64,000 nucleotides of DNA from Balneolaceae bacterium (GCA_020832415.1 JAFIES010000146.1:1-64000), one strand, 5' to 3'. Positions 1 through 7,373 are shown, counted from the first letter of the stretch. The notes: generated by a model not told the origin, from the sequence alone. Numbers and translations are program-made.

Positions 1-396
1 GGAGCAATAGAAGACTACACAAAAGCTATAGAGCTAGATCCTCAGTATAAAGAAGCGTACGATTCACGAGGCTGGCATAAGCATCTATTGAGTGACTACA
101 GAGGAGCGATAGTAGACTATACTAAAGCGATAGAGATAGATCCTGAGTCTAAAATGTCTTTAGGTATATACTCAAGAAGAGCATTATCAAAAGAGCGACT
201 TGATGACTACAGAGGGGCAATTGCAGACTATAATAAGATTATAGAAATAAATCCTCAAAATATTAGAGGATACTACAATAGAGGTTGGGCAAAGCTTGAA
301 CTAGGCGACATACATGGAGGATGTTTAGACTGGAGTAAAGCTGGAGAACTAGGGGATTTTGATGCTTATGAAATGATTCGAAAGTACTGCAATTAG
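1..396 (+). CDS. TPR repeat protein, 5' end outside window
   Basis: The reading frame is open from base 1 to a TAG stop, so the gene begins upstream. The visible 131 residues are tandem tetratricopeptide repeats of about 34 residues. The recurring core is DYRGAI-DY-KAIEIDP, followed by YYNRGWAKLELGD. TPR solenoids are protein-interaction scaffolds, and nothing here points to a partner or substrate. The repeats are so alike (DYRGAI occurs twice, DYTKAIE twice) that the array has probably expanded recently. A TTG at 88 could start a shorter product, but the repeats continue in frame upstream of it, so the true start is off the window. The family call is secure; the role is unknown. Confidence 0.85.
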   Translation, partial: GAIEDYTKAIELDPQYKEAYDSRGWHKHLLSDYRGAIVDYTKAIEIDPESKMSLGIYSRRALSKERLDDYRGAIADYNKIIEINPQNIRGYYNRGWAKLELGDIHGGCLDWSKAGELGDFDAYEMIRKYCN

Positions 397-501
397 AAGT
401 AACAAAATTTACCTACTTCTATAAACTTTACATTTCAGAAGTAGAAAAGGTACAATAGCTGTCATAAAAGAAAGAACACATTTAAGTTCTATAGTGAACT
501 A

Positions 502-1026
502 ATGAAATACTACCTCAAAGACATATTGCCACGTCTTAAAAAGCACAGTGCTTCACTGGATCAGTCTGCTTTTCTGGTGGATAAACCCTGGGTAGTCAAT
601 AACACAGATGGTAAATTTGAAAAGCTGATTTTCAAAAGAAATGGAAGTGTAATTCTTTCCATAAATGGTGATGTAACAATAGGTAAATGGGAATACCTAC
701 CCGAAGCACAGTCACTATTGATAGATTACGGGAATAAAAAGAAACTGTACCGGCACCAATATTTAGATGAAGCTGTATTGGCTTTAAAAATTGATGGATT
801 GGATAAGAATGATGATAGTTATTACCTCCTTGCAAATGAAAATGTCGTAAAAGATCATAATGCAAAAAGATATCTTATTAGCAGGTTTAAAGAGCCTTAT
901 AAACAATTAATCAGCAAGCCGACAACTAAAGAAATTGAAGAAAATTTTAACTTTGCCATCGGATTAATAGTAATTGCAGGGATAGTAATTTTAATATTTC
1001 TGATGTCTTATATTTTTACAATATAA
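502..1026 (+). CDS. Hypothetical protein with C-terminal membrane anchor
   Basis: This 174-residue protein belongs to no family I recognise. Residues 1-145 are polar and rich in Lys and Asp. Residues ~150-172 form one strongly hydrophobic segment (FAIGLIVIAGIVILIFLM) ending two residues before the stop. It therefore looks tail-anchored, with most of the protein probably cytoplasmic. A short beta-like stretch (GSVILSINGDVTIGKWEYL) lies near residues 49-67. It sits between the TPR gene and a bidirectional terminator inside the accessory region, so it is probably cargo of the mobile island. It begins with ATG after an AT-rich leader that has no obvious ribosome binding site. Confidence 0.6.
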   Translation: MKYYLKDILPRLKKHSASLDQSAFLVDKPWVVNNTDGKFEKLIFKRNGSVILSINGDVTIGKWEYLPEAQSLLIDYGNKKKLYRHQYLDEAVLALKIDGLDKNDDSYYLLANENVVKDHNAKRYLISRFKEPYKQLISKPTTKEIEENFNFAIGLIVIAGIVILIFLMSYIFTI

Positions 1027-1032
1027 AAGTTA

Positions 1033-1057
1033 AAAAGAGGGCATTATGCCCTCTTTT
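1033..1057. terminator. Bidirectional intrinsic terminator
   Basis: A near-perfect 12-bp inverted repeat (AAAAGAGGGCAT / ATGCCCTCTTTT) lies between two convergent stop codons. It has T-rich sequence on both strands. It would end the plus-strand gene at 1026 and the minus-strand operon ending at 1059. Confidence 0.85.
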
Positions 1058-1058
1058 A

Positions 1059-1784
1059 TTATATACCATTCATTTCAGGAACTGCTTTTCTTACCTGATT
1101 AGAATGAGCATCATTTTGCCCTTCCAGCCACTGTTTAATCTGCTGGCCGGTTTGCTCAGTGATCTGGAAGATTTTATCCTTGAACAACTGAGTTCGGTCT
1201 TTTGATGCTTGTGCTTCATGTGACATAGATAAATCCAGTACACAACTGAACTCATATTCAACTCCATCGCGCATAATAGGTGCCATGCCGACCTTTTGAG
1301 GAACATGTTTTCCTTTTTCGTTTTCCTGTAAGACATACTCCATTTTTGAGCGCATACAGACGATCACATGGATCTTGGAAAACAGAATAGCCCGGAGCAT
1401 AAGTTTGTAATGTTCATTGGCCGTATTCCAGTTGGCGAAAGAGTTTCCACCACGTTTGTCCAGTGAGTTTTTATACTCCAGTACGCCATCCCAAAAGTGA
1501 GAGGCTGAATCAACAATGAGTACTTCGTAATCTCCATTCAGAACATATTTGGTTAGGTTGACCAGTTTACTGATTTCAAATGGTGCTTCAACGGATGCAA
1601 CCTCAAAATCGAAGTCAGAGGCATACAGGCTGCTGCTGTTGTTCTCGGTATCAATTACTGCAATTTTACCATTGGGAGTTAATCCTCTGGCTAATCTTAG
1701 TGCTGAAAAAGTTTTACCGGCACCACTGGGTCCAGTAATCGCCAGTTTAATGTGGTTTCCTTTTCTTGTTGCTTTATTAAACAT
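1059..1784 (-). CDS. Phage-type AAA ATPase (AAA_24 / Sak4-like)
   Basis: 241 residues from the ATG at 1784, giving MFNKATRKGNHIKLAITGPSG. The frame stays open to 1892, but that extension overlaps the upstream gene. Walker A is GPSGAGKT near residue 20, and the Walker B-like strand YEVLIVDSASHFWD follows near residue 86. This RecA-like core with a short C-terminal tail matches the phage nucleotide-binding protein family (AAA_24), which includes Sak4-type recombinases that help single-strand annealing. It is the last gene of a minus-strand group containing Gp157-like, DUF932 and RadC-like genes, which fits a phage recombination module. The motifs are seen, the family is established, and a role in the island's recombination is inferred. 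Confidence 0.8.
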   Translation of the reverse strand: MFNKATRKGNHIKLAITGPSGAGKTFSALRLARGLTPNGKIAVIDTENNSSSLYASDFDFEVASVEAPFEISKLVNLTKYVLNGDYEVLIVDSASHFWDGVLEYKNSLDKRGGNSFANWNTANEHYKLMLRAILFSKIHVIVCMRSKMEYVLQENEKGKHVPQKVGMAPIMRDGVEYEFSCVLDLSMSHEAQASKDRTQLFKDKIFQITEQTGQQIKQWLEGQNDAHSNQVRKAVPEMNGI

Positions 1785-1812
1785 ATTTATTCTCCGTTTA
1801 GAGTTGAGTTTG

Positions 1813-2352
1813 TCATTTAATTCGAAGGTGGGTTCCTCTTGGAAGGATTTGTGCAAACTGCATGGCATGTTCATCCCCATTAAGGATAGCATCCCGGAGG
1901 GCAGTGAGGTCTGGCTCCTTATATACCTTTACAAAGGATTCTGGCAACCGGTCAGCAGTTACATTTTCATAGAGTCTGATTGGTAGCAGGCCACCATTGC
2001 CACAGACTGTGACAGTAAACCGGCCGGTTTCTACCTTTTCCTTTCCTCTGATTTCCATATACAGTTTCAGCCTGTCTTTTAAGCTTTTAACTTTATTGCT
2101 GTAAGAGGATGAGCGCTCAGCCAATCTTTTGGATTCTTCGGCTATTTCTTCAAATTTCTGAATCAGGAAACAATAACTGTCAATTTTATCTTCTTCTTTT
2201 GCTTCATATTCATCCAGCCATTGGTCAATGGTCTCATTAATTTCTCCCTCATTTTCTATTAACAGGGATTCAAGTACATAAAAAGATTCTCCTATTCCAA
2301 AGAGTGTCTCCTTATTTGTGGTTGTATCATTTTTTTTAATAGTAGTATTCAT
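1813..2352 (-). CDS. Siphovirus Gp157-like protein
   Basis: 179 residues. The N-terminal half is acidic and helical (ENEGEINETIDQWLDEYEAK) and leads into a long predicted coiled coil (residues ~55-95, with KSLKDRLKLYMEIRGKEK). A small beta domain follows. The order of helix, 'LKDRL-LYME' and then an 'F-V-V' strand is characteristic of the siphovirus Gp157 family, which is found beside phage recombination genes. The biochemical role of Gp157 is poorly defined; a Streptococcus homologue was linked to phage resistance. It lies 28 bp upstream of the AAA ATPase start and is probably co-transcribed with it. ATG start at 2352. Confidence 0.75.
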   Translation of the reverse strand: MNTTIKKNDTTTNKETLFGIGESFYVLESLLIENEGEINETIDQWLDEYEAKEEDKIDSYCFLIQKFEEIAEESKRLAERSSSYSNKVKSLKDRLKLYMEIRGKEKVETGRFTVTVCGNGGLLPIRLYENVTADRLPESFVKVYKEPDLTALRDAILNGDEHAMQFAQILPRGTHLRIK

Positions 2353-2478
2353 GATTTTGTAATAATTGGTTTGGGTTTGTTCTTGTATAAAGAGATGTGT
2401 TATAGATGTATAGCAGAAAACTAAATAGGCTATCCGGTGGGACAGCCTATGATGGTATTCTGATATGATTGATGGTGT

Positions 2479-3228
2479 TTACAGGGCAAGCACCTTACTG
2501 ACACCAAGCTGAAATTTTGCACGTTTATCTTTTTCAACATCATGAGATATGAAATAGGTGATGTCATTTAACAGATGCCACTGAGATTGATCGGGCACAG
2601 TATCTGTTTGAGTGATCTCCTGCATTCTTCGTTTACCGAGAACAGCTTGCAGATCCTCCATCAGCTTTTGATCAACAGGAATATCCTGCATGTGGTTAAT
2701 CCTCTGCTGTACCTTGTGTATATTATCTGAAGCTTTTCCGAAATGAGTGTAAATATCCTCAAAATCAAAGCCTTTGGTATGACGGCTGTAAAAACTGCCA
2801 AGTAGATTGCCAAAGACCATTCCATTAGTGCAAATGGATCTGATTGCTCCCCAGAATAAGCGAATACCCTCACTTTGGTCATATGAATTGTGTAAAAATA
2901 AGGAGAGTGCTATATCTGACTCCTGATCTTTTAAAAGGATGTCGGGAAATGTGATCTGCAACCTCATGCGGTTGATTTGGCAGAATGAATGGCTGCTGTC
3001 AATTTTCCATCGTACTCCAAGTTTGCTAACCTGCTCCATGAAAGGTTCGATGATTTCCTTATTTGGAACCAGTTTATAAGATTTTTTGACAACGGATATC
3101 ACCTTATCTGATGATCCATTAGGTGCTACAATGGCTTTGTAGCCATTAATGGCATCTGTCCATGGTGCATCATTAATTAGTGCTATATCCTGTTCTTTTA
3201 CGGGAAAGTAAAACTGTTCAATATTCAT
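2479..3228 (-). CDS. DUF932 phage/plasmid-like protein
   Basis: 249 residues resembling the DUF932 family (TIGR03299-like) common on phages, plasmids and integrative elements. Supporting features are the N-terminal WTDAINGYKAIVAPNGSSDK and VVKKSYKLVPN segments, a central ITFPDILLKD, and the conserved RLFWGAIRSICTNGM core near residues 122-136 followed by a helical C-terminus. The function is not established. It is in the same orientation as its neighbours, 126 bp upstream of the Gp157-like gene and 12 bp downstream of a small hypothetical gene. ATG start at 3228. The family call rests on visual recognition of the 'GAIRSICTNGM' core. Confidence 0.75.
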   Translation of the reverse strand: MNIEQFYFPVKEQDIALINDAPWTDAINGYKAIVAPNGSSDKVISVVKKSYKLVPNKEIIEPFMEQVSKLGVRWKIDSSHSFCQINRMRLQITFPDILLKDQESDIALSLFLHNSYDQSEGIRLFWGAIRSICTNGMVFGNLLGSFYSRHTKGFDFEDIYTHFGKASDNIHKVQQRINHMQDIPVDQKLMEDLQAVLGKRRMQEITQTDTVPDQSQWHLLNDITYFISHDVEKDKRAKFQLGVSKVLAL

Positions 3229-3240
3229 TGGTTGTATGTT

Positions 3241-3489
3241 TTAAGGTTTGTATTGAATGTGGAAGTAGTGATGTGGCAGCTTGAGTCCGTCAATCAGATA
3301 GAGAAGTGCGTGAGTTTCATTATGGTCAATGCCATGAATGAGTACCTGATCACCAATTTTGTATCCTGCAATTTCTGCAATACAGCTTGCCGGTATGGGG
3401 CAGTAAAAGCGGATAAGTTGATTGGTGGATGTAGAGACTAACAGGCTGTTGGTGGGCAGTTTATCCAGTGCTTGTATCCATTGGCTCAT
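3241..3489 (-). CDS. Small hypothetical protein in island operon
   Basis: 82 residues with an ATG start. I recognise no family. The composition alternates hydrophobic and polar residues (LLVSTSTNQLIRFYCPIP, YKIGDQVLIHGID), consistent with a small beta-barrel or OB-like fold, but I see no catalytic motif. It is packed between the RadC-like gene (15 bp upstream) and the DUF932 gene (12 bp downstream), so it is very likely a real operon member. It may be a small accessory DNA-processing protein, which is inference from position only. Confidence 0.55.
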   Translation of the reverse strand: MSQWIQALDKLPTNSLLVSTSTNQLIRFYCPIPASCIAEIAGYKIGDQVLIHGIDHNETHALLYLIDGLKLPHHYFHIQYKP

Positions 3490-3504
3490 GATGCATTCTG
3501 TTTA

Positions 3505-3981
3505 TTAATTAAGCAGCTTATGCTCTTTAAAAGAATAGTATCCATCCGTTGTCAGGATCAGGTGATCTCTTAAATGAATGCCAATGTTATCCAAGGCATC
3601 AGATATGCGCCTTGTTAACCTGATATCTGCTGAAGAAGCTTTTAAATATCCTGAAGGATGATTATGAGCCAGTAAAATGGAATGAGCATTACTTAAAACA
3701 GCTACACATAGTACATGTGAAATATCTACGATGGTGGCCGTTTTTCCTCCCTTGCTCACTTTATAAAATCCCAGTACGTTGAGAGCGTTGTTCAGCAGGA
3801 CAACAAAGAATTCTTCTTGCAGCTCGAATATTTCTTTATCCCAAATACTCATTAGATACTCATATGCGGAATCAGGGCTGTTTATCACAGGTACTGAGGA
3901 CGGTTGACTTTTTGTTTTATAAATCAACTTCACCTCAGCTAAATGAGGGCTTTTCACCCAGTTTTCTGGTGTATTTTTCAT
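3505..3981 (-). CDS. RadC-like JAB/MPN+ domain protein
   Basis: About 158 residues from the ATG at 3981; an in-frame GTG at 3993 would add four. It carries the full JAMM metal-binding signature: a glutamate near EEFFVVLLN, then HNHPSG near residue 112, then S-x2-D about nine residues later (ASSADIRLT). The C-terminal ILTTDGYYSFKEHKLL also matches RadC. Chromosomal RadC has an extra N-terminal helix-hairpin-helix. That region is absent here, so this is the short form typical of mobile elements. Despite the name, RadC has no confirmed DNA-repair activity. It lies 15 bp from the next gene in the minus-strand operon. Confidence 0.88.
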   Translation of the reverse strand: MKNTPENWVKSPHLAEVKLIYKTKSQPSSVPVINSPDSAYEYLMSIWDKEIFELQEEFFVVLLNNALNVLGFYKVSKGGKTATIVDISHVLCVAVLSNAHSILLAHNHPSGYLKASSADIRLTRRISDALDNIGIHLRDHLILTTDGYYSFKEHKLLN

Positions 3982-4012
3982 GATGATCTGCACATTTTTA
4001 GATTAGAAATAG

Positions 4013-4034
4013 AAAGGAGGCCGAAGCCTCCTTT
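4013..4034 (-). terminator. Hairpin after the first gene of the minus-strand group
   Basis: A 9-bp perfect stem AAAGGAGGC / GCCTCCTTT with a CGAA tetraloop starts 4 bp beyond the stop of the gene at 4039-4395. On the minus strand it is followed by TTTC-rich sequence. It may attenuate rather than end transcription into the RadC-like gene. Confidence 0.65.
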
Positions 4035-4038
4035 AGTG

Positions 4039-4395
4039 TTATACAAGTGCCGGTTTTTCAGCACCGTTTTTGCGTTCAAATACAGCATCTTCCATGCTGT
4101 CTTCAGGCTGATATTCATACCTGTGTGACAGTGTGATGATTTCACCACTATCGATTGTGAATTCGTATTCCTCACAGTCAATTTTGACTATTATACCTGG
4201 AATTGAAGTTCCAATTAAGTTTTTGCAAACTTGCTCTGGAAACGTACTTGGAATGCTGGTTTTTCGAGATGTGAGGTAATACTTTCCTGAAATTGCAGAC
4301 TTTACAGTCTCCAACTCCCCCATAAGGATTAAGGCAAAGAATACTTCACCGTCAGAATTTTCGCGTTTGGCGTAATCAGATATTATTAATGACAT
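4039..4395 (-). CDS. Hypothetical island protein
   Basis: 118 residues, ATG start, no family recognised. The N-terminus (MSLIISDYAKRENSDGEVFF) and middle (KYYLTSRKTSIPSTF) suggest a soluble mixed alpha/beta protein, with a beta-rich second half containing CEEYEFTIDSGEIITLSHRYEY. I see no signal peptide or membrane segment. It is the first gene of the minus-strand operon and is followed directly by a strong hairpin, so it may be expressed at a higher level than the genes downstream. In related mobile elements this position often holds small proteins of unknown function. Confidence 0.55.
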   Translation of the reverse strand: MSLIISDYAKRENSDGEVFFALILMGELETVKSAISGKYYLTSRKTSIPSTFPEQVCKNLIGTSIPGIIVKIDCEEYEFTIDSGEIITLSHRYEYQPEDSMEDAVFERKNGAEKPALV

Positions 4396-5063
4396 AATTA
4401 TTGGATTTAGTTATTGGTTTAGATTGAGTTCGAGAGCTTTCTTAGCCCGCAATAGAAATGGGGTCTTTGATACATAAAAGCATTCGAAGATGGCGTGATT
4501 CAAAAGCACCGGGGTACTAAAAAATCATCCAATCCATAGCGGGTGTAAATTGATATGGTCTGCGATCTTATAAAGAGAGCAGATATGGAGGCAGCTGATT
4601 GTTTTCTTTTAATAGCAGAAGGGCCGGGGGTTTCTGCTATATATGTAAAAGAGGGGGGGGGTATTTTGGATTTTAAAAGAACCCGATTAAACGTATAGAC
4701 TGAAAAATTTTAGAAAAAAATTTAAAGTGATATATACTCTAATATTTCAATTTGATTTGAATCTAAAAATGAGTTAATTTTGGGATATGCATATACATTT
4801 CCGTATTTATTGAAACAATAAGTTCTAAATGAATACGTTATGTGCATCTCTCTTGACAAAAAATGATAGAAAAAATAAAAGAATTTAATAATTAATAAAG
4901 AGAAGAGAGACTAAACAAAAATGCATCAGCAATTTGATTGCAATGTAATTTTTGAAGTCAGGAAAATTGATAAAAGATCTGAAATTACTAAACAAACTAA
5001 ATAAAGCACTTCTTTAAATCATTGATATCATTTTTGTTGGTGTGAAATTATAATCAACAAAAA
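4396..5063. other. Divergent intergenic control region of the island
   Basis: This AT-rich 668-bp region separates the minus-strand operon from the plus-strand excisionase gene, so it should hold both promoters. It contains a hairpin at 4612-4640, a run of nine G at 4653-4661 and a TTGACA-like box near 4854 followed by a very A-rich stretch. A 27-codon ATG frame at 4921-5004 is the only small reading frame I noticed, and I do not call it a gene. No tRNA or known riboswitch is visible. Confidence 0.6.
4612..4640. repeat. Inverted repeat with G-rich loop
   Basis: A perfect 9-bp inverted repeat ATAGCAGAA / TTCTGCTAT encloses an 11-nt G/C-rich loop (GGGCCGGGGGT). The run of nine G follows 12 bp downstream. 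It may be a regulatory hairpin or an operator. Confidence 0.5.
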
Positions 5064-5258
5064 ATGAACAATTCAATAAAAAAGTGGCTTCGAACAGATG
5101 AAGTCGCAGAATACCTGAACTTGTCAAAAACACAGGTTCATGTTCTGAAAAATTCAGGGCAGCTTCCATTCACCAAGCTTGGGGGTACGCTATTCTTTGA
5201 TAAAAATGATATCGATAGTATCCTCCAGCAAAATAAGGTGGGAGGTGTCGATGAGTAG
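5064..5258 (+). CDS. Excisionase-family HTH DNA-binding protein
   Basis: 64 residues forming one winged helix-turn-helix of the excisionase/MerR-like type (HTH_17). LRTDEVAEYLNLSKTQVHVL is the HTH, LPFTKLGGTLFF is the wing, and DKNDIDSILQQ is the closing helix. Such proteins bend DNA at attachment sites to direct excision, or act as small regulators. The stop codon overlaps the ATG of the following DUF3987 gene (ATGAGTAG), so the two are translationally coupled. Its position beside a primase-like gene and near an ssrA-type attachment scar supports an excision or replication-control role. No integrase gene is visible in the window. Confidence 0.85.
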   Translation: MNNSIKKWLRTDEVAEYLNLSKTQVHVLKNSGQLPFTKLGGTLFFDKNDIDSILQQNKVGGVDE

Positions 5259-6453
5259 CGAACAAATCATTGATGAATTTCCGGTCGATATATTTCCCGG
5301 CTGGATTCAGAACTACATTAACGAACACCACGATAAATCAGGCTGGTCTAAGGATGTGACTGCCATTGGTGTTTTAGCGGCCCTCTCAGCTGCCGCAGGA
5401 TCAAATAAAGTATTCGATTGGCAATTTAATCAGCCAACACCTGCGATTTTGTGGCTATGTGTAGTTGGATCTCCCGGGTCAAATAAAACTCATCCGGTTG
5501 AGGCAGCTCTTGAGCCTATAAATGAGAAAGATGTAGAGTTGCACCAAGAATGTATGAATGCATTAAACGCCTATAACAAGCACAAAAATGACAAAAGTGA
5601 AGGTAATAAAGAACGGATTCCAAAACCTGCACTTTCTCAGATTTTAATTCGTGATACCACATCTGAGGCATTAGTAAAAGCATTGCAAAAAAATCCGTCT
5701 GGAATCTTAATATGGAGGGATGAACTGGCCGGATGGTTCAATGATATGAACCGTTATTCCAATGGCGGTGACGAACAATTTTATTTGCAGTTATTTAACG
5801 GTAATACCATCACTGTTAACAGAAAAGGAGAGGATATACCAACACGGGTAGATAAACCTGTTGCTTCCTTAATAGGTACTATTCAGCCTGGAGTGTTAAA
5901 ACAGCTAACAAAATATAAAAACCTGATCGATTCAGGAACGTTAGACCGTTTCTTATTTGCTTTTTCGGATACGAAAATGCAGTCATTTACAATGGAAGTA
6001 ATGAAAGAAGATACAGTCCTGGAATATAAACACAACATAAAACGTATCTTGGCGGTAAGGTCAAAACCAATAACATATATTTTGACCCGTGACGCCAAAA
6101 CAGAGCTGATTAATTTCAGCGAATATTTAATGAGAAGATATGAATTAACTGTTATGGATTATGAAAAGGCGATATATGCAAAATTGATGACATATACTCA
6201 TCGAATACCACAGCTTTTACAGTTAGCCCATGATTTTGGACAGACTGAAAATAATACAGTTGAAATAAATAAGTCGATTATAGAAAAAATGTGCAGATTA
6301 CTTCGGTTTTTCGAATATAATGCATTTCGTGCCCGAAGATTAATCTTTTCTGAAGGTAAATTAGGTCAGTTGGATCGGAGACAGGAAAAATTCTATAAAG
6401 CCTTACCATCGGATTCATTTAAATTTAGTGAGGCCATGTCGATTGCATCATAA
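5251..6453 (+). CDS. DUF3987 primase/helicase-like protein, cut by in-frame stop
   Basis: 400 residues from the ATG at 5251, chosen because it overlaps the excisionase stop and gives MSSEQIIDEFPVDIFPGWIQ. The family is DUF3987, a RecA-fold NTPase found in phages and integrative elements and thought to act in replication. Seen here: a P-loop-like VGSPGSNKTHPVEAAL near residues 71-86, a Walker B-like ILIWRDELAGWFNDMNRYSNG near residue 155, and LIGTIQPGVLKQL near residue 207. The frame ends at TAA inside a C-terminal helix-turn-helix, and the same frame continues sensibly to 6561. The gene is thus truncated by about 36 residues, but the ATPase domain is complete. Confidence 0.85.
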   Translation: MSSEQIIDEFPVDIFPGWIQNYINEHHDKSGWSKDVTAIGVLAALSAAAGSNKVFDWQFNQPTPAILWLCVVGSPGSNKTHPVEAALEPINEKDVELHQECMNALNAYNKHKNDKSEGNKERIPKPALSQILIRDTTSEALVKALQKNPSGILIWRDELAGWFNDMNRYSNGGDEQFYLQLFNGNTITVNRKGEDIPTRVDKPVASLIGTIQPGVLKQLTKYKNLIDSGTLDRFLFAFSDTKMQSFTMEVMKEDTVLEYKHNIKRILAVRSKPITYILTRDAKTELINFSEYLMRRYELTVMDYEKAIYAKLMTYTHRIPQLLQLAHDFGQTENNTVEINKSIIEKMCRLLRFFEYNAFRARRLIFSEGKLGQLDRRQEKFYKALPSDSFKFSEAMSIAS

Positions 6454-6561
6454 TTAAATATTTCTGAAAGTACCGCAGGAAAATGGTTAACAGAGAATAG
6501 AGACTTTAGCCCATTTATAAAAAAAGAGAGGCATGGAGTATATAGGAAGGTGGTGATATAG
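6454..6561 (+). pseudogene. Detached C-terminal tail of the DUF3987 protein
   Basis: In frame after the TAA at 6451-6453, this 35-codon stretch reads LNISESTAGKWLTENRDF and continues to a TAG at 6559-6561. Joined to the preceding EAMSIAS it makes a normal helix-turn-helix that would close the DUF3987 protein. One base change (for example GAA to TAA) explains the break. Confidence 0.75.
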
Positions 6562-6879
6562 GAGATATTGGGGAATAGCACTAAAATTTGATATAAAATG
6601 CTATTTGGAGGTTCTGTAACTATAAAATCTAAAAAGCAGAATCCCCATTGTTTCCCCATACTATAATTGAAATAGACGTCTTTTTAAACTCAACAGGCCG
6701 ATTTCACCAAAATCCCCAAAATCTCATGCCTTAAATAAATCTGATAAACCGGTAGATTTTTTGTAATCTATAACCAAGATCAATGGGTCAGGTGAACTAT
6801 ACGGTGACCTGTTTACAGAATGTGTCCAAAAAAACACTTATATGATGCATAAAAGGCGATTATTGGAAGTGCGGTTGTT

Positions 6880-6893
6880 CCCCGCACCTCCAC
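6880..6893 (+). repeat. tmRNA-like 3' end, copy 1 (att-like core)
   Basis: The 14-nt core CCCCGCACCTCCAC resembles the acceptor strand and T-arm edge of a tmRNA 3' end. It is preceded by GTGCGG-TTGTTCC, so a short T-arm-like hairpin can form. A terminator starts 7 bp later. Confidence 0.6.
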
Positions 6894-6900
6894 AAACTCA

Positions 6901-6937
6901 AAGCCCCGCAAGGATAATAGTCTTTTCGGGGCTTTTT
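6901..6937 (+). terminator. Terminator after tmRNA-like end, copy 1
   Basis: The 8-bp stem AAGCCCCG / CGGGGCTT is followed by a T run. It stands 7 bp downstream of the copy-1 core, as a native tmRNA terminator would. Confidence 0.8.
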
Positions 6938-6977
6938 CTTTCGATGCTACTGAGGCAGTTAAAGAGCTGTTCACTTG

Positions 6978-7016
6978 CGAAGCAGTGCTTCGCGGTTCAA
7001 CTCCCCGCACCTCCAC
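6978..7016 (+). repeat. tmRNA-like 3' end, copy 2 (att-like core)
   Basis: This copy is the most tRNA-like. A CGAAGCAGTGCTTCG hairpin (6978-6992) is followed by a canonical T-loop TTCAACT and the 14-nt core at 7003-7016. The five bases on each side of the T-loop pair with one mismatch. The core is followed by AAA rather than a CCA tail. Confidence 0.65.
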
Positions 7017-7027
7017 AAAATATTTAG

Positions 7028-7059
7028 CACCAAGGAATTAGTTTTTCTTGGTGTTTTTT
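7028..7059 (+). terminator. Terminator after tmRNA-like end, copy 2
   Basis: The stem CACCAAG / CTTGGTG is followed by a run of T and lies 11 bp after the copy-2 core. Confidence 0.75.
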
Positions 7060-7104
7060 ATTTTTAGGATACTGTTCATTTAAAACGATCTTGCCATTGC
7101 ATTC

Positions 7105-7134
7105 CGAAGCAGTGCTTCGGCCCCGCACCTCCAC
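7105..7134 (+). repeat. tmRNA-like 3' end, copy 3 (att-like core)
   Basis: The same CGAAGCAGTGCTTCG hairpin (7105-7119) joins directly to the 14-nt core at 7121-7134, as if the TTCAACT stretch of copy 2 had been deleted. It is the only copy followed by CA, restoring a CCA-like end. As the outermost copy it may be the original chromosomal end. Confidence 0.6.
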
Positions 7135-7142
7135 CATTATTT

Positions 7143-7180
7143 AAGCCCTGTGATGATATTATACTTCACAGGGCTTTTTT
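7143..7180 (+). terminator. Terminator after tmRNA-like end, copy 3
   Basis: The 11-bp stem AAGCCCTGTGA / TCACAGGGCTT is followed by six T. It begins 8 bp after the copy-3 core. Confidence 0.85.
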
Positions 7181-7373
7181 CTTTTTGAACAGCATTTTGT
7201 TTGAATAATGAAAAGGATGTTGTAATCAGTTTCATCACATAACGGGTCTTTTTTCTGTGTTTCATATAGTAAAAATCATATGGTTCATTACGACCAATTG
7301 AGTAAAGTTGAATCTATCCTATTTTTAATTTACATTACATGTAAATACAAGTAACAACAAATAGGTGAATTTT

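Larger units (their letters stand above)
6562..7364. other. Right border of the mobile island (attachment scar)
   Basis: No protein-coding gene is supported here. The first 300 bp are AT-rich with no clear signal. From 6880 there are three tmRNA-like 3' ends, each followed by an intrinsic terminator, described in separate entries. I found no tmRNA 5' domain, no tag reading frame and no integrase, so a complete ssrA is not in the window. Beyond 7180 the sequence has chromosomal character and leads to the DUF302 gene. Confidence 0.7.

Noticed and set aside
4921-5004. 27-codon frame before the excisionase gene
   Set aside because: AT-rich, no ribosome binding site or recognisable domain.
6813-7016. 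Minus-strand frame starting MEVRGVEPRS
   Set aside because: It is antisense to two tmRNA-like 3' ends; this peptide pattern is a known artefact of reading tRNA/tmRNA ends backwards.
6562-7180. A complete tmRNA or tRNA gene at the island border
   Set aside because: Only T-arm and acceptor-like 3' ends are seen; no 5' acceptor strand, D-arm or tag frame can be found nearby.
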